Origin: Balneola vulgaris DSM 17893
GTDB taxonomy: Bacteria; Bacteroidota; Rhodothermia; Balneolales; Balneolaceae
Reading direction: 5' to 3'
DNA length: 64,000 nt
Assembly: GCF_000375465.1 (NCBI RefSeq)
Contig: NZ_AQXH01000005.1
Span: forward strand, 1-64,000
Shown here: positions 37,338 to 45,977 of the stretch, piece after piece
How the letters are laid out: every line of letters starts with the position of its first letter
Position numbering within the stretch: position 1 is the first letter of the stretch
Notes under the pieces: generated by a model
What the model was told of the DNA's origin: nothing
Databases searched by the model: none
The model's input: the letters and a program-made list of their open reading frames with translations, nothing else
Program-made: the position numbers and the translations under genes

Positions 37338-38809
37338 TGGGTATCATTGTACGCCAAGGTATATTTAATGCACTGTTCTCATATGTTGGAGCAGCTATTG
37401 GCTTTGTGCTTACTCTGATTATTTATCCTCAGATATTAACCACCGAGCAATATGGCCTTACTCGTGTATTACTATCGATTAGCATACTAGCTGTTCAGTT
37501 TGCGACTTTGGGAACACGTTCTTCGATGGTTAAATACTTCCCCTATTTTAAAGAATCCAAAGATGAAAGTACTTTTACTTTATTCTTCTCTTTTACGCAC
37601 TTACTAGGTTATGCGGTAATCATTGCAGTTTTTTATGTATTCAAAGATGCTCTTTTAGGATACTTTATTGAGGAATCACCTTTACTATCCTCTTACTTCG
37701 ATCTATTACTGCCGCTCATTTTCTTCAACTTATTCTTTACGTTTTTTACCTCATATGCACGTGTTTACCACTCAACTGTAGTACCTTCGTTTATAAACGA
37801 TATAGTACTACGAGTACTGATTATAGCTTTACTTTACTCTTACTTTTTTGGCTGGATAGACTTTCAATTATTCATCTATCTGTTTGTAGGCTTATATGGA
37901 ATAGTTATGCTTGCTCTAGGTATGTACCTAATTGTGGCGTTGAGGCCTAAAATTTCTTTTTCATCTATTCTACCGAATCTCAAAATACGTGGTGATATCA
38001 TTCGATACTCTATGTATGCCTTTTTAGGAGGGATTACTACGGTAATCATTGGTCGAATTGACATCATCATGTTGAGTTCACTTACAGGCCTATCGGATAC
38101 GGGCATATACTCCATCGCTTTCTACATTGGAGCCGTTATCGCTATTCCAGTTCGGGCATTAGACAAAATCTCCTTCCCAATTATTGCCGATGCTTTTAAA
38201 TCGAACAATATGGAAGAGGTGCAAACGATCTATAGAAAAAGCTCCATCAACCAACTCATAGCAGGGTCGTTATTGTACATTGGAGTATGCGCTAACCTCC
38301 ATAACTTGATGAATATTTTACCCCCCGAGTATCAGGGTGGAGAATGGGTGGTAGTTATTATTGGCTTTGCTTACTTATTCGACATGGCCACGGGTGTGAA
38401 TGGCGCTATTCTCATATCCTCAAAGTATTACCGCTACGATTTATACATTAACCTAGCACTGGTGATTGCGGCAATTACACTAAATGTACTCCTCATTCCT
38501 ATGTATGGAATTATCGGGGCAGCGATAGCTACTACTGCATCCATATTTTCATACAACACCTTCAAATATCTCTTTATCCGATTTAAACTAGGTATGTCCC
38601 CTTTCGGTAAAGAAACCCTTCAATTAGTTATTTTGGCAGGAAGTATACTTGCTCTAAATTTTCTATTTGAGCCCATGCAATCTCTTTTCGCTGATCTGAT
38701 TTTACGATCTGTGATTATGGCTCTGGTATTTGGCATTGGTGTTTATACGCTAAAACTTTCTGAAGATGCCAATAGAGTGATTAATAAGTTCTTGAATAAA
38801 CTCAACTAG
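37337..38809 (+). CDS. Wzx-type oligosaccharide flippase
   Basis: 490 residues with 12-14 hydrophobic helices. IVRQGIFNALFSYVGAAIGF at the start is the typical opening of MATE/MOP-superfamily polysaccharide flippases, and GRIDIIMLSSLTGLSDTGIYSIA the typical seventh-helix region. It moves an undecaprenyl-linked glycan across the inner membrane. The ATG overlaps the preceding stop as TAATG. With the upstream three genes it forms a compact lipid-linked-glycan unit, but no Wzy polymerase is visible. Confidence 0.85.
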   Translation: MGIIVRQGIFNALFSYVGAAIGFVLTLIIYPQILTTEQYGLTRVLLSISILAVQFATLGTRSSMVKYFPYFKESKDESTFTLFFSFTHLLGYAVIIAVFYVFKDALLGYFIEESPLLSSYFDLLLPLIFFNLFFTFFTSYARVYHSTVVPSFINDIVLRVLIIALLYSYFFGWIDFQLFIYLFVGLYGIVMLALGMYLIVALRPKISFSSILPNLKIRGDIIRYSMYAFLGGITTVIIGRIDIIMLSSLTGLSDTGIYSIAFYIGAVIAIPVRALDKISFPIIADAFKSNNMEEVQTIYRKSSINQLIAGSLLYIGVCANLHNLMNILPPEYQGGEWVVVIIGFAYLFDMATGVNGAILISSKYYRYDLYINLALVIAAITLNVLLIPMYGIIGAAIATTASIFSYNTFKYLFIRFKLGMSPFGKETLQLVILAGSILALNFLFEPMQSLFADLILRSVIMALVFGIGVYTLKLSEDANRVINKFLNKLN

Positions 38810-38870
38810 CTCAAGAAACTGTCCCTCACTACCCTTATCTTCACCCTTCAATTTTAAAACACAGTTACAG

Positions 38871-40142
38871 ATGGCGAAAGCAAAGTACACCACACATCTT
38901 GGTATGGTCGATATTCTTCCAGATGAATCTCCTAAATGGCGAGCATTGGAGCAGATTATCCATGAGGAAGCGGCCCGTTATAATTTTGAAGAGATTCGTA
39001 CTCCAATTATGGAGCAAACTGAACTCATAAAACGCGGTATTGGTCAGCTTACAGATATCGTTACCAAAGAGATCTTTGCATTCACCAAAGGCGACAGCAA
39101 CTATGTGTTGCGCCCAGAATTAACAGCTCCAGTTGTACGCTCATACGTTCAACACCATCTTGCACAACGTGGCGGTTCCCAAAAGCTATACTATATCGGC
39201 CCCATGTTCCGTGCCGAACGCCCCCAAAAAGGACGGCAACGTCAGTTCCATCAGTTCGGAGTAGAAGTTATTGGAAGTGGTGACCCGGTAGCTGATGTAG
39301 AGTGTATCGCTTTTATGATGAGCATCTACAAGCGTGTTGGCATTAAAAACTTCAACTTAAAGCTGAATTCTGTTGGAGACCCTGAAAGCCGTGAGCAATA
39401 CAAAAACGTTTTAAAGGACTATCTGCGTCCTAACCTCAACCAATTAAGTGAGCTCTCGCAAAAACGTTTTGAAACCAATCCAATGAGAATCCTAGATTCA
39501 AAGGAAAAGGAAGATCAAGAGTTCATCAAGAATGCGCCTGTTATTGGCGATCACTTAAACGAAGACTCTGCGGCGCACTTCAAAAAAGTGTGTGACTTAT
39601 TGAGTTCACTCGAAATAGGGTACACCATCGATCCGCTTCTCGTACGTGGTATGGATTACTATACTCGTACTGCCTTTGAATTAACCAGTCCAGATTTAGG
39701 CTCTCAAGATGCTCTTGCTGGCGGTGGTAGATATGACCTACTTGTTGAAGAGATTGGTGGCCAACCTACCCCTGCCGTTGGATTTGCTGCCGGTATGGAA
39801 CGACTTTTCATAGCTTGTGAAGAACTTGATATCAGCCTTGCAGAACCTAAAACGGTAGATGTATTCATTGCTACTTTAGGGGATACTGCCCGAGATTGGG
39901 CCGTAAAAACGCTACCTGTTTTACGCGACCGTGGTGTATCAGCTACTATGGATTATCTAGGACGTTCACTGAAAGCTCAGATGAAAGATGCCAACCGAGA
40001 AAATGCGCGTTACGCACTTATTGTAGGCGATAACGAACTCGAAGCTGGTAAATTTACGCTTCGTAATATGCATGAAAGTGATGAAGAGCAGCTCGATTTA
40101 GAACAAATCATTCAAAAAGTAGCTCACTTATCAAACGATTAG
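38871..40142 (+). CDS. hisS: Histidine--tRNA ligase
   Basis: Class II aminoacyl-tRNA synthetase, 423 residues. Motif 1 is in RTPIMEQTELIKRGIG. Motif 2 covers MFRAERPQKGRQRQFHQFG, with the histidine-specific LVRGMDYYTRTAFE and ALAGGGRYD following. Motif 3 is VGFAAGMERLF. The anticodon-binding domain closes the protein. It lies 61 bases after the flippase on the same strand. Length and motifs are standard, with no sign of a HisZ paralogue. Confidence 0.95.
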   Translation: MAKAKYTTHLGMVDILPDESPKWRALEQIIHEEAARYNFEEIRTPIMEQTELIKRGIGQLTDIVTKEIFAFTKGDSNYVLRPELTAPVVRSYVQHHLAQRGGSQKLYYIGPMFRAERPQKGRQRQFHQFGVEVIGSGDPVADVECIAFMMSIYKRVGIKNFNLKLNSVGDPESREQYKNVLKDYLRPNLNQLSELSQKRFETNPMRILDSKEKEDQEFIKNAPVIGDHLNEDSAAHFKKVCDLLSSLEIGYTIDPLLVRGMDYYTRTAFELTSPDLGSQDALAGGGRYDLLVEEIGGQPTPAVGFAAGMERLFIACEELDISLAEPKTVDVFIATLGDTARDWAVKTLPVLRDRGVSATMDYLGRSLKAQMKDANRENARYALIVGDNELEAGKFTLRNMHESDEEQLDLEQIIQKVAHLSND

Positions 40143-40204
40143 TTAGGATTCTGAGTTATCGAATCTTATAATCCCAAAAAAGAGAACACTAAACTCAATC
40201 TTGT

Positions 40205-42058
40205 ATGTCGGAGTATATTCTTGTAGGACTTAGCAGCGTATTAGCACTTGGTATATCAGCTCAATGGTTAGCTTGGAAAACTAAATTACCAGCCATTCTA
40301 TTACTTTTAGGGTTTGGTATTATTGCTGGCCCAGTAACGGGTTTACTTGACCCTGATAAGCTCATGGGCGATATCTTAAGTCCATTTGTATCTATTTCAG
40401 TAGCCATTATCCTATTTGAAGGAGGGTTAAGTTTAAAGATGTCCGAGTTCCGGAAAATTGGCGGAACCGTGATAAAGCTTATCACTATTGGTGTGGTTGT
40501 AACTTGGGTGCTGGCTTCACTCGCATCTCTTTACTTCTTAGGCTTAGGCCTTGAGCTCTCTGTGCTGTTTGGTGCCATACTTATTGTAACGGGACCGACC
40601 GTAATCATTCCACTTCTTCGCCAGGTTCGCCCTACCGAAAAGGCCGGTTCTGTTGTTAAATGGGAAGGAATTGTAAACGATCCAATTGGCGCGATGATGG
40701 CCGTATTGGTGTTCGAAGTAATTGTAGCTGGTGGTTTTAGTAATATTTCTGGCCATGCAGGGCTTATCATTGTTCAAACCTTAGCATATGGTACTTTCTT
40801 CGGTGGAATTGGTGCTGGTATTATGTACTTCATGCTGAAAAAGCATTGGATACCTGATTACCTCCAAAACCCCGTTACGTTGATGATTGTAGTAGGTGTG
40901 TTCGTTATTTCGAATCACTTACAGCACGAGTCGGGCTTACTTACAGTAACGGTAATGGGTATCATCCTTGCCAACCAAAAGAGTGTTCGCGTTAAACACA
41001 TTATCGAGTTCAAAGAGAACCTTCAGGTACTCCTTATCTCTGCACTATTCATCCTACTTGCATCTCGCTTAAAGACCGAGCATTTAGAGTATTTCAACTG
41101 GGAAGCTGCGGGTTTCCTTGCCGTTCTAATCCTAATTATTAGACCTGCATCTATTTTCCTATCCACTATAGGTTCCAATCTTAGTTTTAAAGAAAAGACC
41201 TTTATTGCTTGGATGGCTCCAAGAGGTATTGTAGCAGCGGCTATCTCAGCCGTTTTTGCACTACGCCTTGAACAAGAAGGTTATGCAGCTGCAGAACAAC
41301 TGGTGCCTTATACCTTCATCGTAATTATTGCTACGGTAACTATTTACGGACTAAGCGCTAGCCCCCTCGCTCGTTTCCTTGGTGTAGCTAAAGAAGAACC
41401 GAATGGTGTACTTGTAGTCGGCGCTCATAATTGGGCACGTATGATGGCCCAAGCATTGAAAGATTTTGGATTCAAAGTATTGGTAGCTGATTCAAACTGG
41501 GAGAATATCTCAAAAGCTAGAAAGTCTGGATTGAACACCTATTACGGTAACATTCTTTCAGATTATGCCATGGATGAAATCGAATTTGATGGCATTGGAA
41601 AAATCATGGCTATGACTCCCAACGATGAAGTGAACTCACTTTCAGCCATTCGCTTCTCAGAAATCTTTGGTTCAAGCCAAGTGTTTGAACTAGTGCCTCG
41701 CTCAAGTGCGAGTAAACGAGAAGTGGAGTCGAACGAGTCGCTAGGCGGACGTGCACTCTTCTCAAAAGATATGAATTTTGATAAAATCGACAGCTTCTCA
41801 CGCAATGGAGCTTCAATCAGAAAAACTCCTCTTACGGCTGAATTCACCTTTGCTGACTATCAAAAGCATTATGGTGAACAAGCTATTCCTCTGTTTGTTG
41901 TAACAGAAGAAGAGACCGTTGAGCCATTCTCATTAGATAATCCACCATCTCCACAGCCGGGCAACATTATTGTTGGTTTGGTTTCTAATGATGCGCCTGA
42001 TGCAAAACCTGTTGATGTTGAATCTAATGATGAACCTAACCCTACCTTACCCGAGTAA
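40205..42058 (+). CDS. CPA1-type cation:proton antiporter with TrkA-N-like domain
   Basis: 617 residues. About 12 membrane helices (1-395) include FGIIAGPVTGLLDPD, LFEGGLSLKMSEFR, VTGPTVIIPLLRQVRPTEK and GIVNDPIGAMMAVL, whose ND-P is the ion-binding motif of NhaP-type exchangers. WMAPRGIVAAAISAVFALR precedes the cytoplasmic part. That part has a Rossmann-like segment GVLVVGAHNWARMMAQAL (about 400-510), resembling TrkA-N but with an atypical glycine pattern. The acidic C-terminus is Pro/Asp rich. Its stop overlaps the lysA start by one base (TAATG). It likely exports Na+ or K+ for pH/salt homeostasis. Confidence 0.85.
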   Translation: MSEYILVGLSSVLALGISAQWLAWKTKLPAILLLLGFGIIAGPVTGLLDPDKLMGDILSPFVSISVAIILFEGGLSLKMSEFRKIGGTVIKLITIGVVVTWVLASLASLYFLGLGLELSVLFGAILIVTGPTVIIPLLRQVRPTEKAGSVVKWEGIVNDPIGAMMAVLVFEVIVAGGFSNISGHAGLIIVQTLAYGTFFGGIGAGIMYFMLKKHWIPDYLQNPVTLMIVVGVFVISNHLQHESGLLTVTVMGIILANQKSVRVKHIIEFKENLQVLLISALFILLASRLKTEHLEYFNWEAAGFLAVLILIIRPASIFLSTIGSNLSFKEKTFIAWMAPRGIVAAAISAVFALRLEQEGYAAAEQLVPYTFIVIIATVTIYGLSASPLARFLGVAKEEPNGVLVVGAHNWARMMAQALKDFGFKVLVADSNWENISKARKSGLNTYYGNILSDYAMDEIEFDGIGKIMAMTPNDEVNSLSAIRFSEIFGSSQVFELVPRSSASKREVESNESLGGRALFSKDMNFDKIDSFSRNGASIRKTPLTAEFTFADYQKHYGEQAIPLFVVTEEETVEPFSLDNPPSPQPGNIIVGLVSNDAPDAKPVDVESNDEPNPTLPE

Positions 42059-43218
42059 TGTTTTCTGAAACAAGGATCTCTCAGTTTAGAGATCATACCA
42101 CGCCGTTTTACTTTTACGACTTAGACGTACTGAAGCAAACATTACAGCAAATTGATAAACATGGTATTCGAAAAGGATACCATGTTCATTTTGCACTAAA
42201 GGCGAATCACCAACCTCGCATATTAGAAGAAATACGTAAAGCAGGCTTAGGTGCCGACTGCGTGAGCGGTGGTGAAGTGCAACGCGCTTTAGATTGTGGG
42301 TTTGAGCCTCACCAAATTGCTTTTGCCGGTGTTGGAAAAAGAGATAGTGAGATCAACCTAGGCTTAGAGCACGACATCTTTTGCTTTAACTGTGAGTCGG
42401 TACAAGAGCTTCAGGTAATCAATGAATTAGCTGAAGCTAAGGATTGCACCGCTCGAGTAGCACTTCGTATCAACCCGAATGTAGATGCGAAAACACACAA
42501 GTATATCACAACGGGCTTGGACGAAAACAAATTCGGCATCAACGAGGAAGACCTTCCACTAATATTCGAATTACTGCCAACGCTTAAGCATATCGACTTA
42601 ATCGGCATTCATTTTCATATTGGATCTCAAATTGAAGAGCTAAAACCATTCCGTGAGTTATGCGATCGTGCTAATTCGCTGAATCAAGTTTTCTCTGATA
42701 AAGGCATTCAACTTAAAGTGATTAATGTGGGTGGTGGCTATGGTATCAACTACGCTGATCCCGACGGCAACGCCATACCTGACTTTGAACACTTCTTTGG
42801 CTTATTTGACGAACATCTCAATCTTCGCGATGATCAAGAATTGCACTTTGAATTGGGCAGATCTGTAACCGGACAGTGCGGAAGCTTAATTACCGAAGTG
42901 CTGTATACCAAACATGGTCGCCAAAAGAACTTCGCCATCATTGATGCTGGCATGACAGAGCTAATACGCCCTGCGCTCTATCAAGCTAAACACAGTATTC
43001 AATTACTTACCCCCATTTCCACCGAAACAGATACCTATGATGTGGTTGGGCCTATTTGTGAGAGTTCAGATACCTTTAGAACCGATCTTGAATTCCCGAA
43101 ACTGGAACGTGGTAACTTGCTCGCAATTCGTAGCTGTGGTGCCTACGGTGAAGTGATGAAAAGTCAATACAACCTTCGTCAGGGAATCGATAGCGTATTT
43201 TCAGTAGACCTAGATTAA
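42058..43218 (+). CDS. lysA: Diaminopimelate decarboxylase
   Basis: Converts meso-diaminopimelate to lysine. 386 residues, PLP fold type III. HFALKANHQP has the Schiff-base Lys48. ADCVSGGEVQRAL, GVGKRDSEI, IGIHFHIGSQI, VINVGGGYGINY and GPICESSDTF (catalytic cysteine) are the expected motifs, and the extended substrate specificity helix is compatible. It is coupled to the antiporter by TAATG. The 3' end is convergent with the flavoprotein gene, the two stop codons sharing the palindrome TTAA. Confidence 0.9.
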   Translation: MFSETRISQFRDHTTPFYFYDLDVLKQTLQQIDKHGIRKGYHVHFALKANHQPRILEEIRKAGLGADCVSGGEVQRALDCGFEPHQIAFAGVGKRDSEINLGLEHDIFCFNCESVQELQVINELAEAKDCTARVALRINPNVDAKTHKYITTGLDENKFGINEEDLPLIFELLPTLKHIDLIGIHFHIGSQIEELKPFRELCDRANSLNQVFSDKGIQLKVINVGGGYGINYADPDGNAIPDFEHFFGLFDEHLNLRDDQELHFELGRSVTGQCGSLITEVLYTKHGRQKNFAIIDAGMTELIRPALYQAKHSIQLLTPISTETDTYDVVGPICESSDTFRTDLEFPKLERGNLLAIRSCGAYGEVMKSQYNLRQGIDSVFSVDLD

Positions 43219-44423
43219 CTAAGTTTGCCAGCGATAAATCCGGAGGTCCAAGCTGCCTGAAAGTTAAAGCCTCCGGTTACCCCATCTACATCCATAACTT
43301 CGCCTGCGAAATACAGATTAGGCTGCACTTTGCTTTTCATTGCTTTGATATCAATGTCCGACAATGATACTCCGCCACAAGTCACAAACTCTTCTTTGAA
43401 TGTAGTTTTTCCTTCTACTTGGTAAACGTCGTTGGTTAGTACATGCACTAGTCGATTGATGTTCTTCTTACCCATGTTCATCCATATCATGGTTTCATCA
43501 ATTTCGATTTTTGAGATCAAAAAATCCCATAACCTTGATGGCAACCCAAATGGGTTTACATTGCGAATCTTTTTCTTGGGAGCTGAGTCCACCACTTTTC
43601 TCAACTCGGCTCTGATATCCTGCTCACTTAAGCTCCCCGTCCAGTTAATGAGTACTTTGAAGGAATAATCTAACTCATGTAAGATTCGAGCTCCAAAAGC
43701 TGACAGTTTTAAAATGGCTGGACCACTCATCCCCCAATGCGTGATAAGCAAAGGTCCTTCACTGCTCAATTTAGTCCCCATTACTTTCGCAGATACTGGT
43801 TCCGCTACAACTCCCATCAAATCTTTGATAGGTTCTTTGGGCATATTAAAGGTAAACAAAGACGGCACCGGTTCCTCAATGACATGCCCTAAATCGCGTA
43901 ACCAATCAAATCCTTCTGTTCGTGGGCTTCCCCCCGTTGCTACAATCACCTTGTCCACTTCTTTAGTTTCGCCACCTTTAAACCCCAACAACCAACCTGA
44001 ATCTATTGGTTTGAGTCGCTTTATAGACGACTGCAACTTTACCCCTATCCCTAACTGCTGCACTTCACCCATCAACGTATCTATAATGGTTTGGGAATCA
44101 TCAGTGATGGGAAACATTCGTCCATCTTCTTCGGTCTTTAGCTCCACCCCTCGCTCATTAAACCATGCTACCGTATCGGTTGGTGAAAAAATCCCAAATG
44201 CCTTGCGAAGTGGTTTTTCACCTCTTGGATAAAACTTAACGAGCTCACCAACTTTGAAACAATGATGGGTTACATTGCATCGCCCTCCCCCTGATACTTT
44301 CACTTTAGAGAGCACTTTGTTGGAACGCTCATAAATGGTAACGCTTGCATCGGGATGATGATGCTTAACTGAGATAGCACTAAAAAAACCGGCGGCACCG
44401 CCACCTATTACAGCAACTTTCAT
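43215..44423 (-). CDS. HI0933-type NAD(P)/FAD-dependent oxidoreductase
   Basis: 402 residues. The N-terminal dinucleotide-binding fold is AVIGGGAAGFFSAISVK. It is followed by the family-specific KVLSKVKVSGGGRCNVTHH, KVIVATGGSP, LITHWGMSGPAIL and, at the C-terminus, TCGGVSLSDID with LYFAGEVMDVDGVTGGFNFQ. These define the HI0933/BaiN-like flavoprotein family, whose reactions are mostly unassigned. It is convergent with lysA (4-base overlap) and divergent from lysC. No partner is apparent. Confidence 0.88.
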   Translation of the reverse strand: MKVAVIGGGAAGFFSAISVKHHHPDASVTIYERSNKVLSKVKVSGGGRCNVTHHCFKVGELVKFYPRGEKPLRKAFGIFSPTDTVAWFNERGVELKTEEDGRMFPITDDSQTIIDTLMGEVQQLGIGVKLQSSIKRLKPIDSGWLLGFKGGETKEVDKVIVATGGSPRTEGFDWLRDLGHVIEEPVPSLFTFNMPKEPIKDLMGVVAEPVSAKVMGTKLSSEGPLLITHWGMSGPAILKLSAFGARILHELDYSFKVLINWTGSLSEQDIRAELRKVVDSAPKKKIRNVNPFGLPSRLWDFLISKIEIDETMIWMNMGKKNINRLVHVLTNDVYQVEGKTTFKEEFVTCGGVSLSDIDIKAMKSKVQPNLYFAGEVMDVDGVTGGFNFQAAWTSGFIAGKLS

Positions 44424-44572
44424 TTTTTAACCACAAAGATACCATTAATTCATCCACTTTGAGTACTAAATTGGTCGATTTTAATAGCAAACAGTGCCTA
44501 GGAACTTAATTCAGAATCTGGAATGCAATACGCCATAAGAAGCCTTATTTTCTGCACCTAATTAATTACAGC

Positions 44573-45937
44573 ATGGATATACACGTACTCAAATTTGGCG
44601 GCACCTCAATGAATGATCATCAAACCTGGAAAAAGGTTCTTGAGATCATCAAAAGTTATGAACATCCCATTGTGGTGGTGTCGGCTACAGCCAAAACTAC
44701 ACGACAACTCATTGAAGCTGGTGAACTCGCTGGCTCAGGAAACTTGGATGCAGCTAGAGAGATTTCAGCTTCTATACACCAACGACATTTAGACTTGGTG
44801 AAAAATTTCTTGGATGAAAATCCTCATGCTAAAAATGCACTTATACTTGAAAGCTGTACGCTGAAGCTTGAGCAAAAAATTGGCTTCCTAAACAAACTGC
44901 TTAGCTATTGCCATAAGCTCAATGATTTAACACCTAGTTTGAAAGACGCCATTGCCGCCGTGGGTGAGCAAATCAGCTCATATCTACTGGCACAATGTGG
45001 ATTAGCTACTGATCAACTCACGCAGTTTGTGGATGCTAAAAAAGTTATCAAAACGGATTTAACCTATGGTAATGCCAAACCAAATCTAGGGTTGATCAAT
45101 CAAAAAATTGAATCCCTTATCACCATTATGGAAGGAGGCTTCACTCCTATTATTGGTGGATTTTATGGGGAAGCTCAAGACGGAACTACCACTACTTTAG
45201 GATTTGAAGGATCTGATTATTCCGCAAGTCTTATTGGGGGAGCGGTTCACGCTACCACTATTGAAATTTGGACCGATGTGAGTGGTGTTTTTACAAGCGA
45301 CCCAAGGTATATCAAGAATGCTACACCATTAGCTGAACTGAGTTATTTCGATGCTACAGAGATGGCATACTTCGGTAGTAAAGTACTCCACCCATCTACC
45401 TTAAAGCCCGCACAAGAGCGAAACATCCCTGTGTTGGTGAAAAACATGTTTAAGCCGGAAGATACAGGCACTAAGATTATTCGGGATTCCATAAGCGACC
45501 GTGATGCTCTTGCCATTTCGTTTAAGGATAATATGGCTCTACTTACCATCAGCGCTTATGAAACGGTGATGGGCTACAACTTTCTACGCAAGGTTTTCAA
45601 AGTTTTAGAAGATCATAAAATCACAGTGGATGCAGTTAACACCACAGAAGCATCCGTGACTATCGCGCTAACAAACTCTCTGGATCTCGATGAGTTTACC
45701 AAAGCATTTATTGAAGTGGGCCAAGTGAGCGTTCAGAACAGTAAAGGGTTAATTAGTATCATTGGTTGCAATCTTTCACAGTCAACTGATTTGACCAACA
45801 GTATTTTCAAACCACTGAAAGCCTTACCACTTGATATGATTTCCTTCAGCAAAGAGAAGCGTATCATCAATATGGTTGTAAATGAAGACGAGATGATTAC
45901 ATCGGCTCAAGCAATACACGATACTCTTTTTGGCTAG
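44573..45937 (+). CDS. lysC: Aspartate kinase (monofunctional)
   Basis: First step of the aspartate family: phosphorylates aspartate for lysine/DAP, threonine and methionine. 454 residues. VLKFGGTSMND is the kinase signature, with IEIWTDVSGVFTSDPR and YFGSKVLHPSTLKPA as substrate-site motifs. Two C-terminal ACT-like regulatory segments follow (about 310-454), the usual site of lysine feedback. It is not fused to homoserine dehydrogenase. lysA 1.4 kb upstream and asd 8.5 kb downstream belong to the same pathway. Confidence 0.92.
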   Translation: MDIHVLKFGGTSMNDHQTWKKVLEIIKSYEHPIVVVSATAKTTRQLIEAGELAGSGNLDAAREISASIHQRHLDLVKNFLDENPHAKNALILESCTLKLEQKIGFLNKLLSYCHKLNDLTPSLKDAIAAVGEQISSYLLAQCGLATDQLTQFVDAKKVIKTDLTYGNAKPNLGLINQKIESLITIMEGGFTPIIGGFYGEAQDGTTTTLGFEGSDYSASLIGGAVHATTIEIWTDVSGVFTSDPRYIKNATPLAELSYFDATEMAYFGSKVLHPSTLKPAQERNIPVLVKNMFKPEDTGTKIIRDSISDRDALAISFKDNMALLTISAYETVMGYNFLRKVFKVLEDHKITVDAVNTTEASVTIALTNSLDLDEFTKAFIEVGQVSVQNSKGLISIIGCNLSQSTDLTNSIFKPLKALPLDMISFSKEKRIINMVVNEDEMITSAQAIHDTLFG

Positions 45938-45977
45938 TATATAATTTAATAATCACTTTCAAAACTCAACTACCCAC

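Noticed and set aside
43714-44232. 172-codon plus-strand frame
   Set aside because: Antisense to the conserved HI0933-type flavoprotein gene, whose motifs occupy this stretch.
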